A stretch of 64,000 bases of DNA from Dioscorea cayenensis subsp. rotundata. Taxonomy: Eukaryota; Streptophyta; Magnoliopsida; Dioscoreales; Dioscoreaceae. A program made the translations under genes and the position numbers. Shown here piece after piece: positions 43,315 to 54,517 of this stretch. Below the pieces are notes generated by a model that had not been told where the DNA came from, did not search any database, and saw only the letters and a list, made by a program, of their open reading frames with translations. The stretch is taken from NCBI RefSeq assembly GCF_009730915.1, contig NC_052489.1:124001-188000 (forward strand), in the 5' to 3' direction. The stretch's first letter is position 1. Every line of letters begins with the position of its first letter.

Positions 43315-44430
43315 CAAGAAAACTCTCTATGGCCTTAAATAGGCACCCAGAGCATGGTGCTCTAAAATAGATCATCATTTTAGAGTTCAGGAGTTTAGCA
43401 GAATTGAAAGTGAGCACACACTCTATAAGAAGGTGAGCAAGGATGGTGATATACTGATAATTAGTTTGTATGTGGATGATATAGTTTATACAAATTCTTC
43501 TGTTACTCTAATTAGGGAGTTAAAAGGTGACATGATGAGGACATTTAACATGTCTGATCTTGGGGTCATGAGCTACTTCCTTCGATTGGAAGTGAGGCAG
43601 TGTTTGAGTGGAATTTCATTGTCTAGAGGAACTACATTTCAAGATATATTGCAACAATTCAATATGATGCACTGCAAACCAGTGACAACACCAATGGAGG
43701 TGATTGGAAAACTACAAGATGATGGAGGGGAAGATTTCATTGATCCAAGCATTTACAAAAAATTAATTGGCAAGCTATTGTATGTAATTCACATACGACC
43801 TGATATTAATTTTCTTGTGAGCTATTTATCAAGGTTCATGAGTAGACCTACCAAGGATCAGTTCAATGCTGCAAAACGAATTGTTAGGTATCTTGTTGGT
43901 ACTAAGGAGCTTGGATTGTGGTACACCTGAGGAGACGAAGGTGGTTTAGAAGCTTATTTTGACAGTGATTGGGGTGGGACTGTTGTTGATCACAAGAGCA
44001 CGACAGGATTGTTGTTTCAATTGGGTTCAAACCCAATTTCGTGGGGCTCAAAGAAGCAGGAGATCGTTGCATTATCTATAACGGAGGCTGAGTACATTGC
44101 AATCACTAGAACTACATGCCAAATTGTTTGGCTCAAGAGAATCTTACAGGATTGTGGTAGAAAAAATGCAGAACCAACTAAGATATGGTGTGATAATCTA
44201 TCATCTATAGCAGTGGCGCAAATTCTAGCACATCATGGGAGAACCAAGCACATCGTCGTGAGGTTCCACTTCATTCGAAACTTGGTTACTAATAAGGTGC
44301 TATTTATGCACCATTGTTTTACTGAAAATAAACTTGGTGATATTTCAACCGAAGCATTGCCAGCATAGAAACATCTCAAGCTAAGAAATCTTCTTGGTTT
44401 GTGTACTCTTCAATCAATGGGATGTGGGGA
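43315..44430 (+). pseudogene. Ty1-copia pol remnant (reverse transcriptase and RNase H)
   Basis: Begins at KTLYGLK*APRAW (near 43318) and continues through the RT active site YVDDIVYTN (about 43470), MSDLGVMSYFLRLEV, KLIGKLLYVIHIRPDI, and RNase H (YFDSDWGG, KSTTGLLFQLG, EAEYIAITRTTCQIVWLKRIL, KHIVVRFHFIRNLV) to DISTEALPA. Stops near 43350, 43928 and 44366 disable it. A polypurine-like GATGTGGGGA (44421-44430) precedes TGTTGAGAG, the probable LTR start. Gag, integrase and the 5' LTR are not present. Confidence 0.9.
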
Positions 44431-44606
44431 TGTTGAGAGTTGATTGAAGGTATAGGTGTAGCATGGTTCCCGGCGGTGGCAGCTGGCGGAGCATGGCAAG
44501 AAGCGTGGTGTACAAGGTTCTGGTCATGTACATGGATATGTGCAGGTTAAGGTTTTTTGTGTACTAGAGTATCAAGTTAAGGTTGTGTGTTGGTGGATGA
44601 GAGTAT
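44431..44606 (+). repeat. Probable partial 3' LTR of the copia remnant
   Basis: Begins TGTTGAGAGTTGATTG directly after the polypurine tract. The other LTR is missing, so its end cannot be set; an inverted-repeat element starts at 44607. Confidence 0.5.
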
Positions 44607-45180
44607 GGGTGGCAAAAATTCGGGTCCGGACAAAACCGGGTCCGGACAACTACTAATATAAATAGAAAAAAACATGATCCGGATCCCGTCCGGGTTTTAA
44701 ATCCGGACAAACATGGCATGTCCAAACCCGGTTTATTTTTAAAAACCGGGTTGTCTGAGATCTCAAATTTGTCCGAATTCTATAAAAGTTTATTTTTTTA
44801 AGTTCGACTCAAATATTAAATTATACAAAAAAATAATTTAATTCACATTAAATGCAAAAAAAACATCAATAATCCAAAACTCAACTCAAATTATAGAAAA
44901 ATTTAAGTCTTAATAGAAAAAAACAATATATGTTTAAAGTTTTTTTAGAAAAAAATGGAACTTAAAAACAAATGGGCTAAGGGTTGTGAGACTTTTTAAA
45001 GTTTTAGGGGTTAAAAAGTCGGGTTGTCCGAATTTCTATGTCCGGACCCGGCCCGGATTTTATACCGGACAACCAAGCCATGTCCGGACCCGACCCGCAT
45101 TTGCAAACCTTATGTCCAAATCTTTTTTATTCCGGGCCGGACAAAATCGGGCCGGTGGGTCCGGACAGATTATTGCCAAC
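44607..45180. mobile_element. Inverted-repeat element rich in CCGGAC motifs
   Basis: Begins GGGTGGCAAAAATTCGGG and ends ATTATTGCCAAC, imperfect inverted ends. TCCGGAC and CCCGG motifs recur at both flanks (about 44622-44720 and 45017-45165) around an AT-rich core. Flanks GAGAGTAT and GAGTGTTG are only a weak 8-bp match. A hAT-like non-autonomous element is possible but unproven. Confidence 0.5.
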
Positions 45181-45293
45181 GAGTGTTGAATGCTCAAATC
45201 CTTTGTTCTCTGGGCCCAACTAATAAGGATGGGTCTTAGGGGGTGTTTGGATGCCAAGATTGGAGTGGGAGTGAGGGGGGAGTGGTTGTAAGC

Positions 45294-46190
45294 AAGGTTG
45301 TCAGACCCGGCCCGGACAATGACCCGGCTAAGCCCAGGGGTCAGGGGTCAATGGGTTCGACCCAGGGTCGAGCCCAGGGTTGAACCCAAGGGTCAATAAT
45401 TAAATATAAAAAAATATAATAATAATTAATAATAAGCAAATATAATATTAAACCCATAATTATATTATAAAAACCTACTCAAATTTGATATTTAAATTGA
45501 TAAATTACCTATATCTGATGAGAGTTTTTCTAATTATGTCATTTATTTTTTTACATTTTTTTAAATATTTACAAATTTAATATATTAATATATAATTATT
45601 GAACTTCTCTCGATGTTATTTATTTATTTATTTGTTTATTGGTTGATTTTGTTAAAATAAATAAGAAATTTAATTCACTAATTCTTATATCTCAATTGAG
45701 TTTTTTTATTTTTGTTTTTAGATTTTTCTTATATTTTTTTATTTAATTAGAATACTTTTAATTTTTATATTTTTTTATAATAAAATTACACTCATTTATT
45801 GTTTTATTTTTTTAATAAATTAAATTTTTTTAGAAAGTATTTACATAACACATTAATATATTTTTATTTTTTTAAATGTTAATTTTTTTGTAATATATAT
45901 ATTGTAATTCTATTTATTGATTATAAATTATAAATTAATATTAATAAATATACACGATTTTTGTGATTTTAATGAGAAAAATAATAATAAATTATTAAAT
46001 AATGTAAAAATTAAACATTGTGACCCTGATTGACCCGTACGGGTCAACCGGGTTCCCGGTTGAACCGCCCGGGTCACCGGGTTAACACCGGGTTTTTTAA
46101 TACCCGGGTCGATGAGAGTATCCCGGTAGGCCACATGGCCGGTTCCCGATTCCGGTTGAGCCGTAGGGCCGGTCCGGGTCTGACAACCTT
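45294..46190. mobile_element. 897-bp transposon with GC-rich inverted ends and 10-bp duplication
   Basis: Ends AAGGTTGTCAGACCCGG and CCGGGTCTGACAACCTT are perfect 17-bp inverted repeats. The flanks are GGTTGTAAGC at 45284-45293 and 46191-46200, identical. GGGTC-rich segments inside both ends continue the symmetry; the middle (45400-46010) is very AT-rich with no ORF. A 9-11-bp duplication suggests a Mutator-like non-autonomous element. It sits within another sequence beginning GGGGGTGTTTGGATGCC (about 45240), possibly an older MITE end. Confidence 0.85.
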
Positions 46191-46439
46191 GGTTGTAAGC
46201 CCTTGTTTGGGCATACATCAGTGGGAATGAGGGTGGATTGTGGAAGGAGTGAGACTCACCCATGTGAGTGAGTCTCACTCCCCAAGAATCAGGGCGGATT
46301 GGCCAAGATTGGACGGAAATGACATATATGCCCTTCTTTGTCTTTTTTTGCTTTGGAAACATGATTATTCTATCGCTATATATGGCAAGAGAAAATAAAA
46401 GAGATAGCGAGGAAAAAAATTTTTCATATTATTATTATT

Positions 46440-46960
46440 TTCAATGTTATTACACATATTTATTTTTGATAATTAATTAGTTAATTTTTTATGTGTTACA
46501 CAAATATAATTAAAAAAATAACTCATTATAGTTAATACCATTAATTCCTTGCTAATTAATAATATTAATATTTGAATATAATACTTATAATAAAATTATA
46601 GTATTATAAAATTAAATAGTTATTTCTTATAATTAATTAGTTACATTTTTTCAATGTTTTAAAAATTATAATTAAAAACAACTCATTATATTTAACACCA
46701 TTAATTAATAGCTAATTAATGATATTAAAATCTCATCCCAAAAATTAGAATGAAATTATATTATAATAAAATTAAATATTTATTTTTGATAATTAAAAAA
46801 TATATATAACTAAAAATAACTCATTATTATATATACAATATCATTTATATGGATGAGGGACATAAGTATCATTTTACCATATATATATATATAACTAAAA
46901 ATAACTCATTATTATATATTTATTTTTACCAAAACTCAACGTGATTATTTATATGTATGG
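46440..46960. repeat. AT-rich diverged tandem repeats
   Basis: The phrase AACTCATTATA...ACCATTAATT...GCTAATTAAT recurs at about 46520, 46680 and (partly) 46815 and 46905, suggesting units of roughly 100-190 bp. No gene. Confidence 0.55.
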
Positions 46961-47295
46961 CCAATAGTATGGGTGTTTGAAAAGTCAGGTCAACAGGGAT
47001 GGCTGCTGAGTGTGTTTTGTTCCCTTGCTTTTTGAATATATAATGAATGGAAGTGGTGCTTTGCGGTTGGCCGGTTTGCAATCTCTGAAAAGTCTTCCAC
47101 TAACTTTGCCTTGCTTTCGAAACCGGTACGTTCTTTTGATTATTCAGCTTCCTAACAAGCATTTCATCAAACACTTCAGTTTTTTTCCCCGATTTTAGCT
47201 CATCTTTGATCTAACAGAATTAACTCCTCTCATGCACTTGCACACCCCTTGCCATAACTTGTTCACATTGTAACAAAAAAAAAAACCATTTATTA

Positions 47296-48453
47296 TGTTA
47301 GTGCAACCGCACTATTTATTGGCATGATTTGACACCTAGACCAAGTGACATGGCAACCAAGGTGACAAAGCATAATTGATGATGTAGCAGACGTGGTGAC
47401 ATAGCAAGGGAGACTTGGAGTGCAAGGCAAACATCTTGAAGATCTTGATGGAGCTATTTTTTTAGTAAGTCTCTAACATGGAGTCAAATATCTTGAAGAT
47501 CGTGGTGAAAGCTTTATCTTAAAGATCTTGGTGGAGTTATTTTTAAGCAATGCATTACATTTGAAGACAAGATCATATCAAGACCATATTTAGGTGATTT
47601 GATTGAAGACTAAATATGGTGGAGCTAAATTAAAGAAAGATCTATTCATGGCATGAAGGAGATATGATTTGAAGAATCCTCGATGAGAATCATTGAAGTC
47701 TATTAACTGAAGATTTGAGGACCAAACTTGGGTGAATTGAAGATCAAGTTTGGAGAATCTTTGAAGACCAAATTTAGGAGAATTTGGCAAGTTTCATGGA
47801 AGACGCACAGGACGTGCGCCCCTTGCGAGGGGACTGCGTGATGAGGAGGCGAGGAGGTAGGCTAGTTCTTGGGCGATCAAGATCGGGAGATTTGGGTCGC
47901 ATCGACTCGGACTAAGCATGACCGGGAGGTTGATGGGTCTTGAGGTCGTCCGCAATGTAACGGAACTCGGTCAAGTCGCTGATCGAGGGCCATGTTAGCA
48001 ACTTATGTTACAACGGGGAGTTGCAATGACTAATTTCAGCGGGTTTTTAAATTAGTAGCCTGGAGATTCTAAAAGAGGTATGTGCTATATTTGGGACGTT
48101 GAGGCGTCTATATAAGCTCACCTTGCTCGTAGATTGTAAGGTGTGACTCTTGAGTGACTCTTTGAGGAGAGTGTGTGAGCACCAAACAATCTAGAGAGGG
48201 TAGTGATCTTCATTGTTGAGAGTGTGGGTGACAAGTGTTTGTACTCATCTATTTTTTTACCTCTTTTTAGTGGATTGTTTATCTCCGGGCTTGGCCCCCA
48301 GACGTAGCGAGTGGGCCTTGAACCCGGGTTATCAACGTTGTGTGTCTCCTTGTGTTTGTTTGTGTGCTTTTTTTTCTTTATTGGTTTGTGTGAGACTTCT
48401 ATGAGTGATTAAGTGTTACTTAATACCCACAAACCACACCGGAGGAACTAACA
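47296..48453 (+). repeat. Solo LTR, about 1.16 kb
   Basis: Begins TGTTAGT and ends ACTAACA (perfect inverted ends). Flanked by the 5-bp duplication TATTA (47291-47295 and 48454-48458). No internal retrotransposon genes, so it is what remains after LTR-LTR recombination. The sequence CTCCGGGCTTGGCCCCCAGA near the right end is of a kind I recall from large copia (SIRE-like) LTRs; that family assignment is tentative. Confidence 0.88.
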
Positions 48454-48626
48454 TATTATTTTTTTTTTATATATATCCATGAATTAATATTTGTTACAAG
48501 ATTCCATGACTTCAAACTAATGAATGAATAACCAAGAAAAAGTACTCCAATGGCATCATAGCTTAGAGCCTTTATTATATATATCACAAGTAAAAACAGA
48601 GAAAAAGCTTTATGGATGAACACTTG

Positions 48627-49222
48627 TTAATAATTCAAATGACACCCTTGTGGTGGTTTCTTAGCTGATCCAAACCATGCAGTGAGACTAGTAGGGTGAG
48701 TGCTTCTCACGCATCTTGCTAGTGATTCCCATCTCAATCCAGCAGTACTAGACCTATTTCTAGTAATTGTAAGTACTACTTTATTTTTTATACCAATCAT
48801 CTTTGAATCCAGCAACTGATCAAATGATTTTGTTTTGCTTTTAATTAACTTGTTGGAGGAGCACTTGTTTTTACTAAGAGCATTCTTAAGTTGCTGCTGT
48901 TGCTGCTTTTGTTGCTGCATGAACTCATCATGCACGTCTTGTTTTCTTATGTTCTCCACTGCAGCTGTGAAAGGATCAAAAGCACCCTTGTTACTAAAAC
49001 TCATGAGTGATGATGGCAATGATGCTGCAACAGATGACAACAGCTTTCGATACTTGTTGGCCGGTGAATTTCCTGTTGATCCTCTGGAACAAGAGATTGG
49101 GGATGATGTTAAAGACCGCAGGCGAGGTGGGAGGGGGAGGAGACTTGTGCCATTCATCAAAGTTGATGGAGAGCTTAGAGCAATATTCTCTTTGAAGTAC
49201 TGAAAGTCATTATACTGATCAC

Positions 49223-49254
<32 letters not shown>

Positions 49255-49379
49255 GTAGTAGTAGTAGTATGATGATGATCAGTTGTTGACAGGGGAGTAG
49301 ACGGTATTGCATAGATGTAGTGTGGGAATGAACTGATGATCATATGGCTTCTTGGAGTACTCTGCTCAGGAGCTTCCAT
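48627..49379 (-). CDS. Uncharacterised plant protein with LLPLPPRL motif (paralogue B)
   Basis: 250 residues, single exon, starting MEAPEQSTPRSHMIISS. An acidic Asp run (DDDDDDDDDD, repeat at about 49221-49256) is followed by NGTSLLPLPPRLRS, then NKGAFDPFTAAVENIRKQD, a Gln run, and a basic C-terminal half (KSKTKSFDQLLDSKMIGIKNKVVLTITRNR). The order of motifs matches paralogue A at 40872-41708 (LLPLPPRL, then DPF-AA-E). Lowercase repeats make alignment elsewhere uncertain. No membrane segment. Function unknown; a distant link to membrane-associated kinase regulators is only a resemblance. Confidence 0.72.
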
Positions 49380-49949
49380 TGAAAAGGGAGTGATTAATTT
49401 GTATATCTCATTTACAAGAAATCATGTATATATATACATACACACACACACACACATACATGCATGGTCAAACTCTTTGATTATGGGAGAAGATTGAAGT
49501 AATTAAGGTTGATAATGGTTGTTTTTTGAAGACTTGGTGCTCTTTAATTCATTAGTCCATGTATGCCAACTTGTTTGACCAGTTAAGGATGTGTAGTATG
49601 TAATTAAACATTGTATGAGAAGAAAAACTGTCTTCATATGCAAATTTATGTACGTAAATTCAAGAAGCTAAAAAATAAAAATGGAATATCAATTTTGAAC
49701 ACTAGCTAGAAAGATAAAGTCAATAAAAGCAATTAAGAAACTGATGATGAGTTATAAATTAAACTATTTATTAATGTCTGGTTTCTTTGGAACTCCATTG
49801 TTGACACTTTGACAGATATGGAATTAGTTTGGATAAAATAACTGGCAACTAATGACAGCATTAACAGAAGATATAGATGAATTAATATTACACAATACTT
49901 TGAATATGGTTATGTGTGTTTTCCTAATGAAAACCATCCCATTCTATAA
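49380..49949. other. Promoter side of paralogue B
   Basis: Contains a CA/TA microsatellite (about 49425-49465). Nothing else recognised. Confidence 0.45.
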
Positions 49950-50262
49950 AATTGTGGCGCTAAGGCGAGATTAGAAGATATCATGGCTACTGTAAGGTGC
50001 AGCCTAGAGTTCCTTGAGTCGAGGAGCCAGCGGGACAGGGGAGATAGTACGGCCGAGGAGGCACCAGATCGGAGCACGGAGTGATCTTTTTGTCTATCAG
50101 TATTGGAGGATGATCTTTCATTCTCGTGGGTGTACCGTTTTGTTTCTCTTGTATCACTTCTTGTGGTATGAGTGGGTTTTGTTCGCCAGATTTTTCTAGT
50201 TGGTGCTATGTACGATATTTTATTAATAGAAGTGGTTTATCCACTTTTTCAAAAAAAAAATA
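49950..50262 (+). mobile_element. LINE 3' fragment, plus strand
   Basis: 3' UTR of the second LINE family ending TAATAGAAGTGGTTTATCCAC (motif at 50233-50245) TTTTTC and an A run. The text CTTGTATCACTTCTTGTGGT parallels the 3' UTR of the fragment ending at 31765. Left boundary approximate. Confidence 0.78.
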
Positions 50263-50461
50263 ATAATAATAAAATAAAAATGAAAATAAAAATGGTTAGT
50301 TGTGTGAAAGTACAAGTTCATTTGATATAATGCGTAATTGCTCAAATTTAATTAGAGCTCAACCTGTCCACTTTTTTCACTGAACATTAATTATACTCAT
50401 TCGAGATGCTTCAATTTTATTTTTATTTTTATTTTTATTTTTTATTTTATTTTATTTTATT

Positions 50462-50580
50462 TTTTTTGAGAAAGTGGATAAACCACATGCCATAGATAAA
50501 AGTGAAAGAACCACAGAAACACAAAATCCCACTAGAAGTGGGAGCAAAACAAACCAGTCAAACACCCGACTGGCCAAGAC
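50462..50580 (-). mobile_element. LINE 3' fragment, minus strand, about 120 bp
   Basis: T run, GTGGATAAACCAC (50475-50487), then LINE 3' UTR ending near ACCCATAC. It sits in a (TTTTA)n/(TTTTAT)n tract, so duplications cannot be separated from the simple repeat. Confidence 0.75.
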
Positions 50581-50589
50581 CCATACATT

Positions 50590-53377
50590 TTTATTTTTAT
50601 TTTATCATTTTACAATATTCATTAGATTTAAATTATGATTTGGTTTTTTATGTTTTTATTTATTTTATTTTATATAATATGGACAACTCCACACATTTTA
50701 TAAATTTTTTATTATGTTTTGAATGAGAGTCGAATCATCAACTTAGTTTTTTTTTTTTTTTTTACAAACTAAAGTTTTGCATGAATTTGTATTAAAAACA
50801 AAATAATTTATGATTAATTTGTTTTCTAATTAGTTAAAAATAAAAATGCATTACATAAAAACTAATATTATTAGTTTTAAAATTATTACTGAATTTATAT
50901 GTATGCATATGTATATATGACTAATAACATCTAGATTTATCAAATGAGCCTAGTTATGTTAAAATTTGGCTCGTTTATGTGTCTAACATAAAAAAATATT
51001 ACTAGTTTGTATGTAGCTTTATTTTTTTAAAAAAAATATAGATAAATTGCCTATCAAGATTCAAAACCAAAAAATAAAAAACAAAACAAAATATCAACTC
51101 TGCATTGATAAGACTCATAAGAGTAATACTGTGCATGATAAAAAAAAACCCCCTAAATTTATAAATATGCGTGCCTTCGCAATATTTTTTTAAAAATCAA
51201 AATTATAAAATACTCACATCATTATTTTGACTCGTTCTCAAAATTTATAAACAGACTCAAATATTTAATTTATAATAAATTTTTCAGACAAATTGCCTTC
51301 CACATCTTCCAACTAACCAACCGGGCTATTATTGATGAGTAACATGAAAGAGTTCTTTTGAAGATCTAACTTGATGAAGGACAGACAGCTTGGGTGTTAT
51401 TTTCAAAAGTATGTATTTAATTTATTGGTGTTAAAACATTGCTTTCTCTAACTTTTTCTTTTTAACATAAAAATAACTTTCTTTAATTATGTATTGTTTT
51501 TTTAAGTTTTTTTAGCGGATAACCCATTAAAATTAATATTAAAAAAAAGTCAATGAGATTACACGGAGAGGAGACGAAGATAAATAAAATCCAATAATAT
51601 GAGAGGTACTAACTAAAAAAAGAGCTCAATGAATAAAAAATAGTTGAGACTTGTTGTTTCTTCTCCGTTGTATTACTCCATATTCTTCTTATTTTAATAA
51701 ATTTGTAGTTTATTCATTTTATTTCAAAAAAAAAAAAAGTTGAGATACAAACTTAAAAAAATGACTTTTTTCAAGATGGTAAGATTGAGTTTGTCTACAT
51801 AATTAATTGGATCCCAAGTTGACGAACTCCTTTCAGAATCACTCATACTACTCATATCGGACCCAATAAACTTTAATTATTTTTTTTCTCCGTAATAATC
51901 AAATCCTCTGACTTTTGTCTTTTCTCACCGGGAGATTCAACCACCTAAAGTAAAAATATATGATTAACTTTGATTGTAATGTAGATAATTGCTCTAGTTG
52001 AGAATTCCAAGTTCTCCTCCAGTGGGATATGCATGGAAGATATCTTCAAAATTTCTATAGATCACCTAAGGAGTTGGGGATTAGAAGTCTGTTACATCTC
52101 ATAATAGTAAAGTTATGTAGTGGTTTGAAGTTTGTTACATCTTATAATAGCAAGGTTATTTAGTGCGAGAATTTCTCAGGGTACATTGCAGCAGGCTGCT
52201 TCTTCTTAGCTTTCATTTATTTCATTTATTGAAGAGGGAATCAAGTCAAGCATTGGAGAAACATGGAATCCAAAGATTTGAAGCATATTGAGAGAAAAAA
52301 AGAATAAATGAAAACAAACTTCTCTATTGGACAAACAGAGGAAATTAATTATTGAGTCCAAAGATATTTTTTTTTTATTGATATGCTTATGACCAAACAA
52401 ATGGCATCACCTGTGTCTCATTTTATTTGGGTGGACCAGCAATTTCTTCATTGTCGCTTCCCGCTATTTGTTTTCTTCCCCCTCACAATTTTTAGTGATT
52501 CAATTATATATATTATGATCAATAAATTCCAAAGTGTGGCATGGAATTTATTCTAAAGTGTGGTCTAATTATTTCTAATGAGAAGTTTATTTTCGCATTA
52601 ATTTGTATTTTTTAAATTTTTAATGGAAATGGATTGATGCTGAGTACAACTACACCATTTTTAATCAAAATATTAAATGCTTAATCAATTTTATATGAAT
52701 CATTCTACTAACTAAAAAGAAATAATAACTTAAACACTTTATTAACTTTATTTTTTTTACCATATATAAAATAAATTTTTTATTAAATAAAACACAGATT
52801 CTTCAAATACAAAACATAAGTTACACACCATACAATACAATGGTGTAAAATAAAAAAAAAACAATAACTAGTATGAAATAAAACAATAAAACCATACAAA
52901 CCAAACAAAAAATAAAAATAAAAATAAAAATAAAAATAAAAGACTAAATTTGAATAGGGGAGATTGTTTTTCTTTTTCTTTTTTTTTTTGACAAATAATA
53001 GGGGAGATTGTAGATATCCAAACATGCAGCAAATTATAGGGTGTGAACAAAAATTAATTTACCTATAATTTTATTTTAAAAATTAAAAAAAAATCTTTAG
53101 AAGAACATAACAATGAACCAAGTCTTTTGTGAATAATCATATATATCTATATCTATATATATATATATATATATTGGGGGAGCTATGAAAGACTTGGAGT
53201 ATGAGTGGTCCGCTAATGAGTAATGACTGAGTGGTGAATGAAGAAATGGAATAAATTGAAAAGACCACACTACCAACACTGCCCACAACCATTTTAACAT
53301 TTTTATTAAAAAAGCAATTCGTGTGGCGTATGATCACCGCAACCAATCCAATGGTGGTGGATGAATTGAGTTGAGTC
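50590..53377. other. Long AT-rich gene-free region
   Basis: No gene supported. It contains old LINE 3' ends: one minus-strand at about 51505-51560 (GCGGATAACCCATTAAAATTA) and one plus-strand at about 51640-51735 (AATTTGTAGTTTATTCATTTTATTTC plus A run). It also contains simple repeats (AAATA-type at about 52910-52938, TA-type at about 53135-53172). Confidence 0.55.
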
Positions 53378-53428
53378 AAACCCAAACCCAAACCCAAACC
53401 TAAACCCAAATCTGAACCCGAACCCAAC
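53378..53428 (+). repeat. (AAACCC)n array, telomere-like
   Basis: About seven units of AAACCC with variants (AAACCTAAACCC, GAACCC). Similar to, but not, the plant telomere repeat AAACCCT. It lies about 1.1 kb before the HMG-CoA lyase coding region, likely near its promoter. Confidence 0.75.
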
Positions 53429-54517
53429 TCTATTTATTTTTCTCTTTCTGACATACACCTACCCAAAGACTCAAAAACTGACAGACAGACAGACAAACAG
53501 ACAGGCGCTGTTTAGCTACCGAAACTTCTTCAAGCGATGTCCTTCTTTTGACGCCATTCAAAGTCCTTTACGTTTCCCCTCCCCAACTACCCCCCATTCA
53601 CACCTTCTGCTTGGGTTTCTCTTTCCTTTCTCCGGTGATCTTCTGAATTGCTTCGATTTTCAGGTCAGTGGCTCGTGCTTTTCCTTGGATTTCCAGCTGA
53701 GGGGGTTGCAGCTGTTTTTATCAATGTTTACTTTCTTTTTTATGATGATTTGTTTGGTTTTGTAATTAATTATTATTATGTTTTTAATTTGGTTGTTGTT
53801 CATGGTTTTGCTGTATTAAGATCATCTTGTGGTTGTTTTTTGATGTTGAAGATCAATACCAAAAAGTTGATTTTTAACAGGAAAAAATTGGATAAACTAC
53901 ATTCATTGAATTAATATAAAGTTGCTGCAATTTGGAAAGTTTTGGTCAGGTGTAATGCAACTCTAATTTGTTTGGTTAAATATCGGGAAGATTGGAAGAA
54001 CTAATAAGCCAAAATTTATTAGATAAAAGTTGAACTTTTTTTCTTTTTTTTTCTTTTGGGACAAGATATTAGAAGATCCTGTGGGTCAATGTGGTGATTG
54101 TTATGATGCAATTTCAATTTAAAAATTGGTGTTGCTGTTAGATGGTAACTTATGTGTATTGATGCATGGCAAGTGGTCACCTTCCTATCTTCTTGTTCTT
54201 GTTTGTTGCTTAACTATGATGTTTGGATTTATTTCTTTCACTTCTTTAAAAAATTTAAGCGTCATGATGACAAAATTTGTTACATTGTTTAATGGGATTT
54301 ATTTTCTCAAATGATTCTCTTCTTATTGTTACAATATGAAAATGGTCTATTCACTTATTTCATATATATTTTTTAAAATTAGTTCTTACACATCTTTTGC
54401 TTTTCTGTATTCAGGTATTTGAATTATTGTGTTATGCTTTTTTATTTTATTTTTCTGAGATGCATCAATCTGTCCTGATTTGCTGTTTGAGATGCTGACA
54501 TCAAACATTTTGTCACC
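53429..54517 (+). promoter_or_regulatory. Promoter, leader and leader intron of HMG-CoA lyase
   Basis: A pyrimidine-rich leader (about 53570-53663) ends at a possible splice donor (CAG|GTCAGT, 53664), and an acceptor-like TATTCAG|GT is near 54415. A non-coding first exon and an intron of about 750 bp are inferred. A degenerate LINE 3' end (TTGGATAAACTACATTCATTGA, about 53880-53915) lies in it. Confidence 0.45.

Noticed and set aside
48835-49203. Plus-strand ORF opposite paralogue B
   Set aside because: Cys-rich product of antisense trinucleotide repeats; the minus frame has the conserved motifs.
53137-53427. Minus-strand ORF with a Gly-Leu repeat
   Set aside because: Produced by translating the AAACCC simple repeat.
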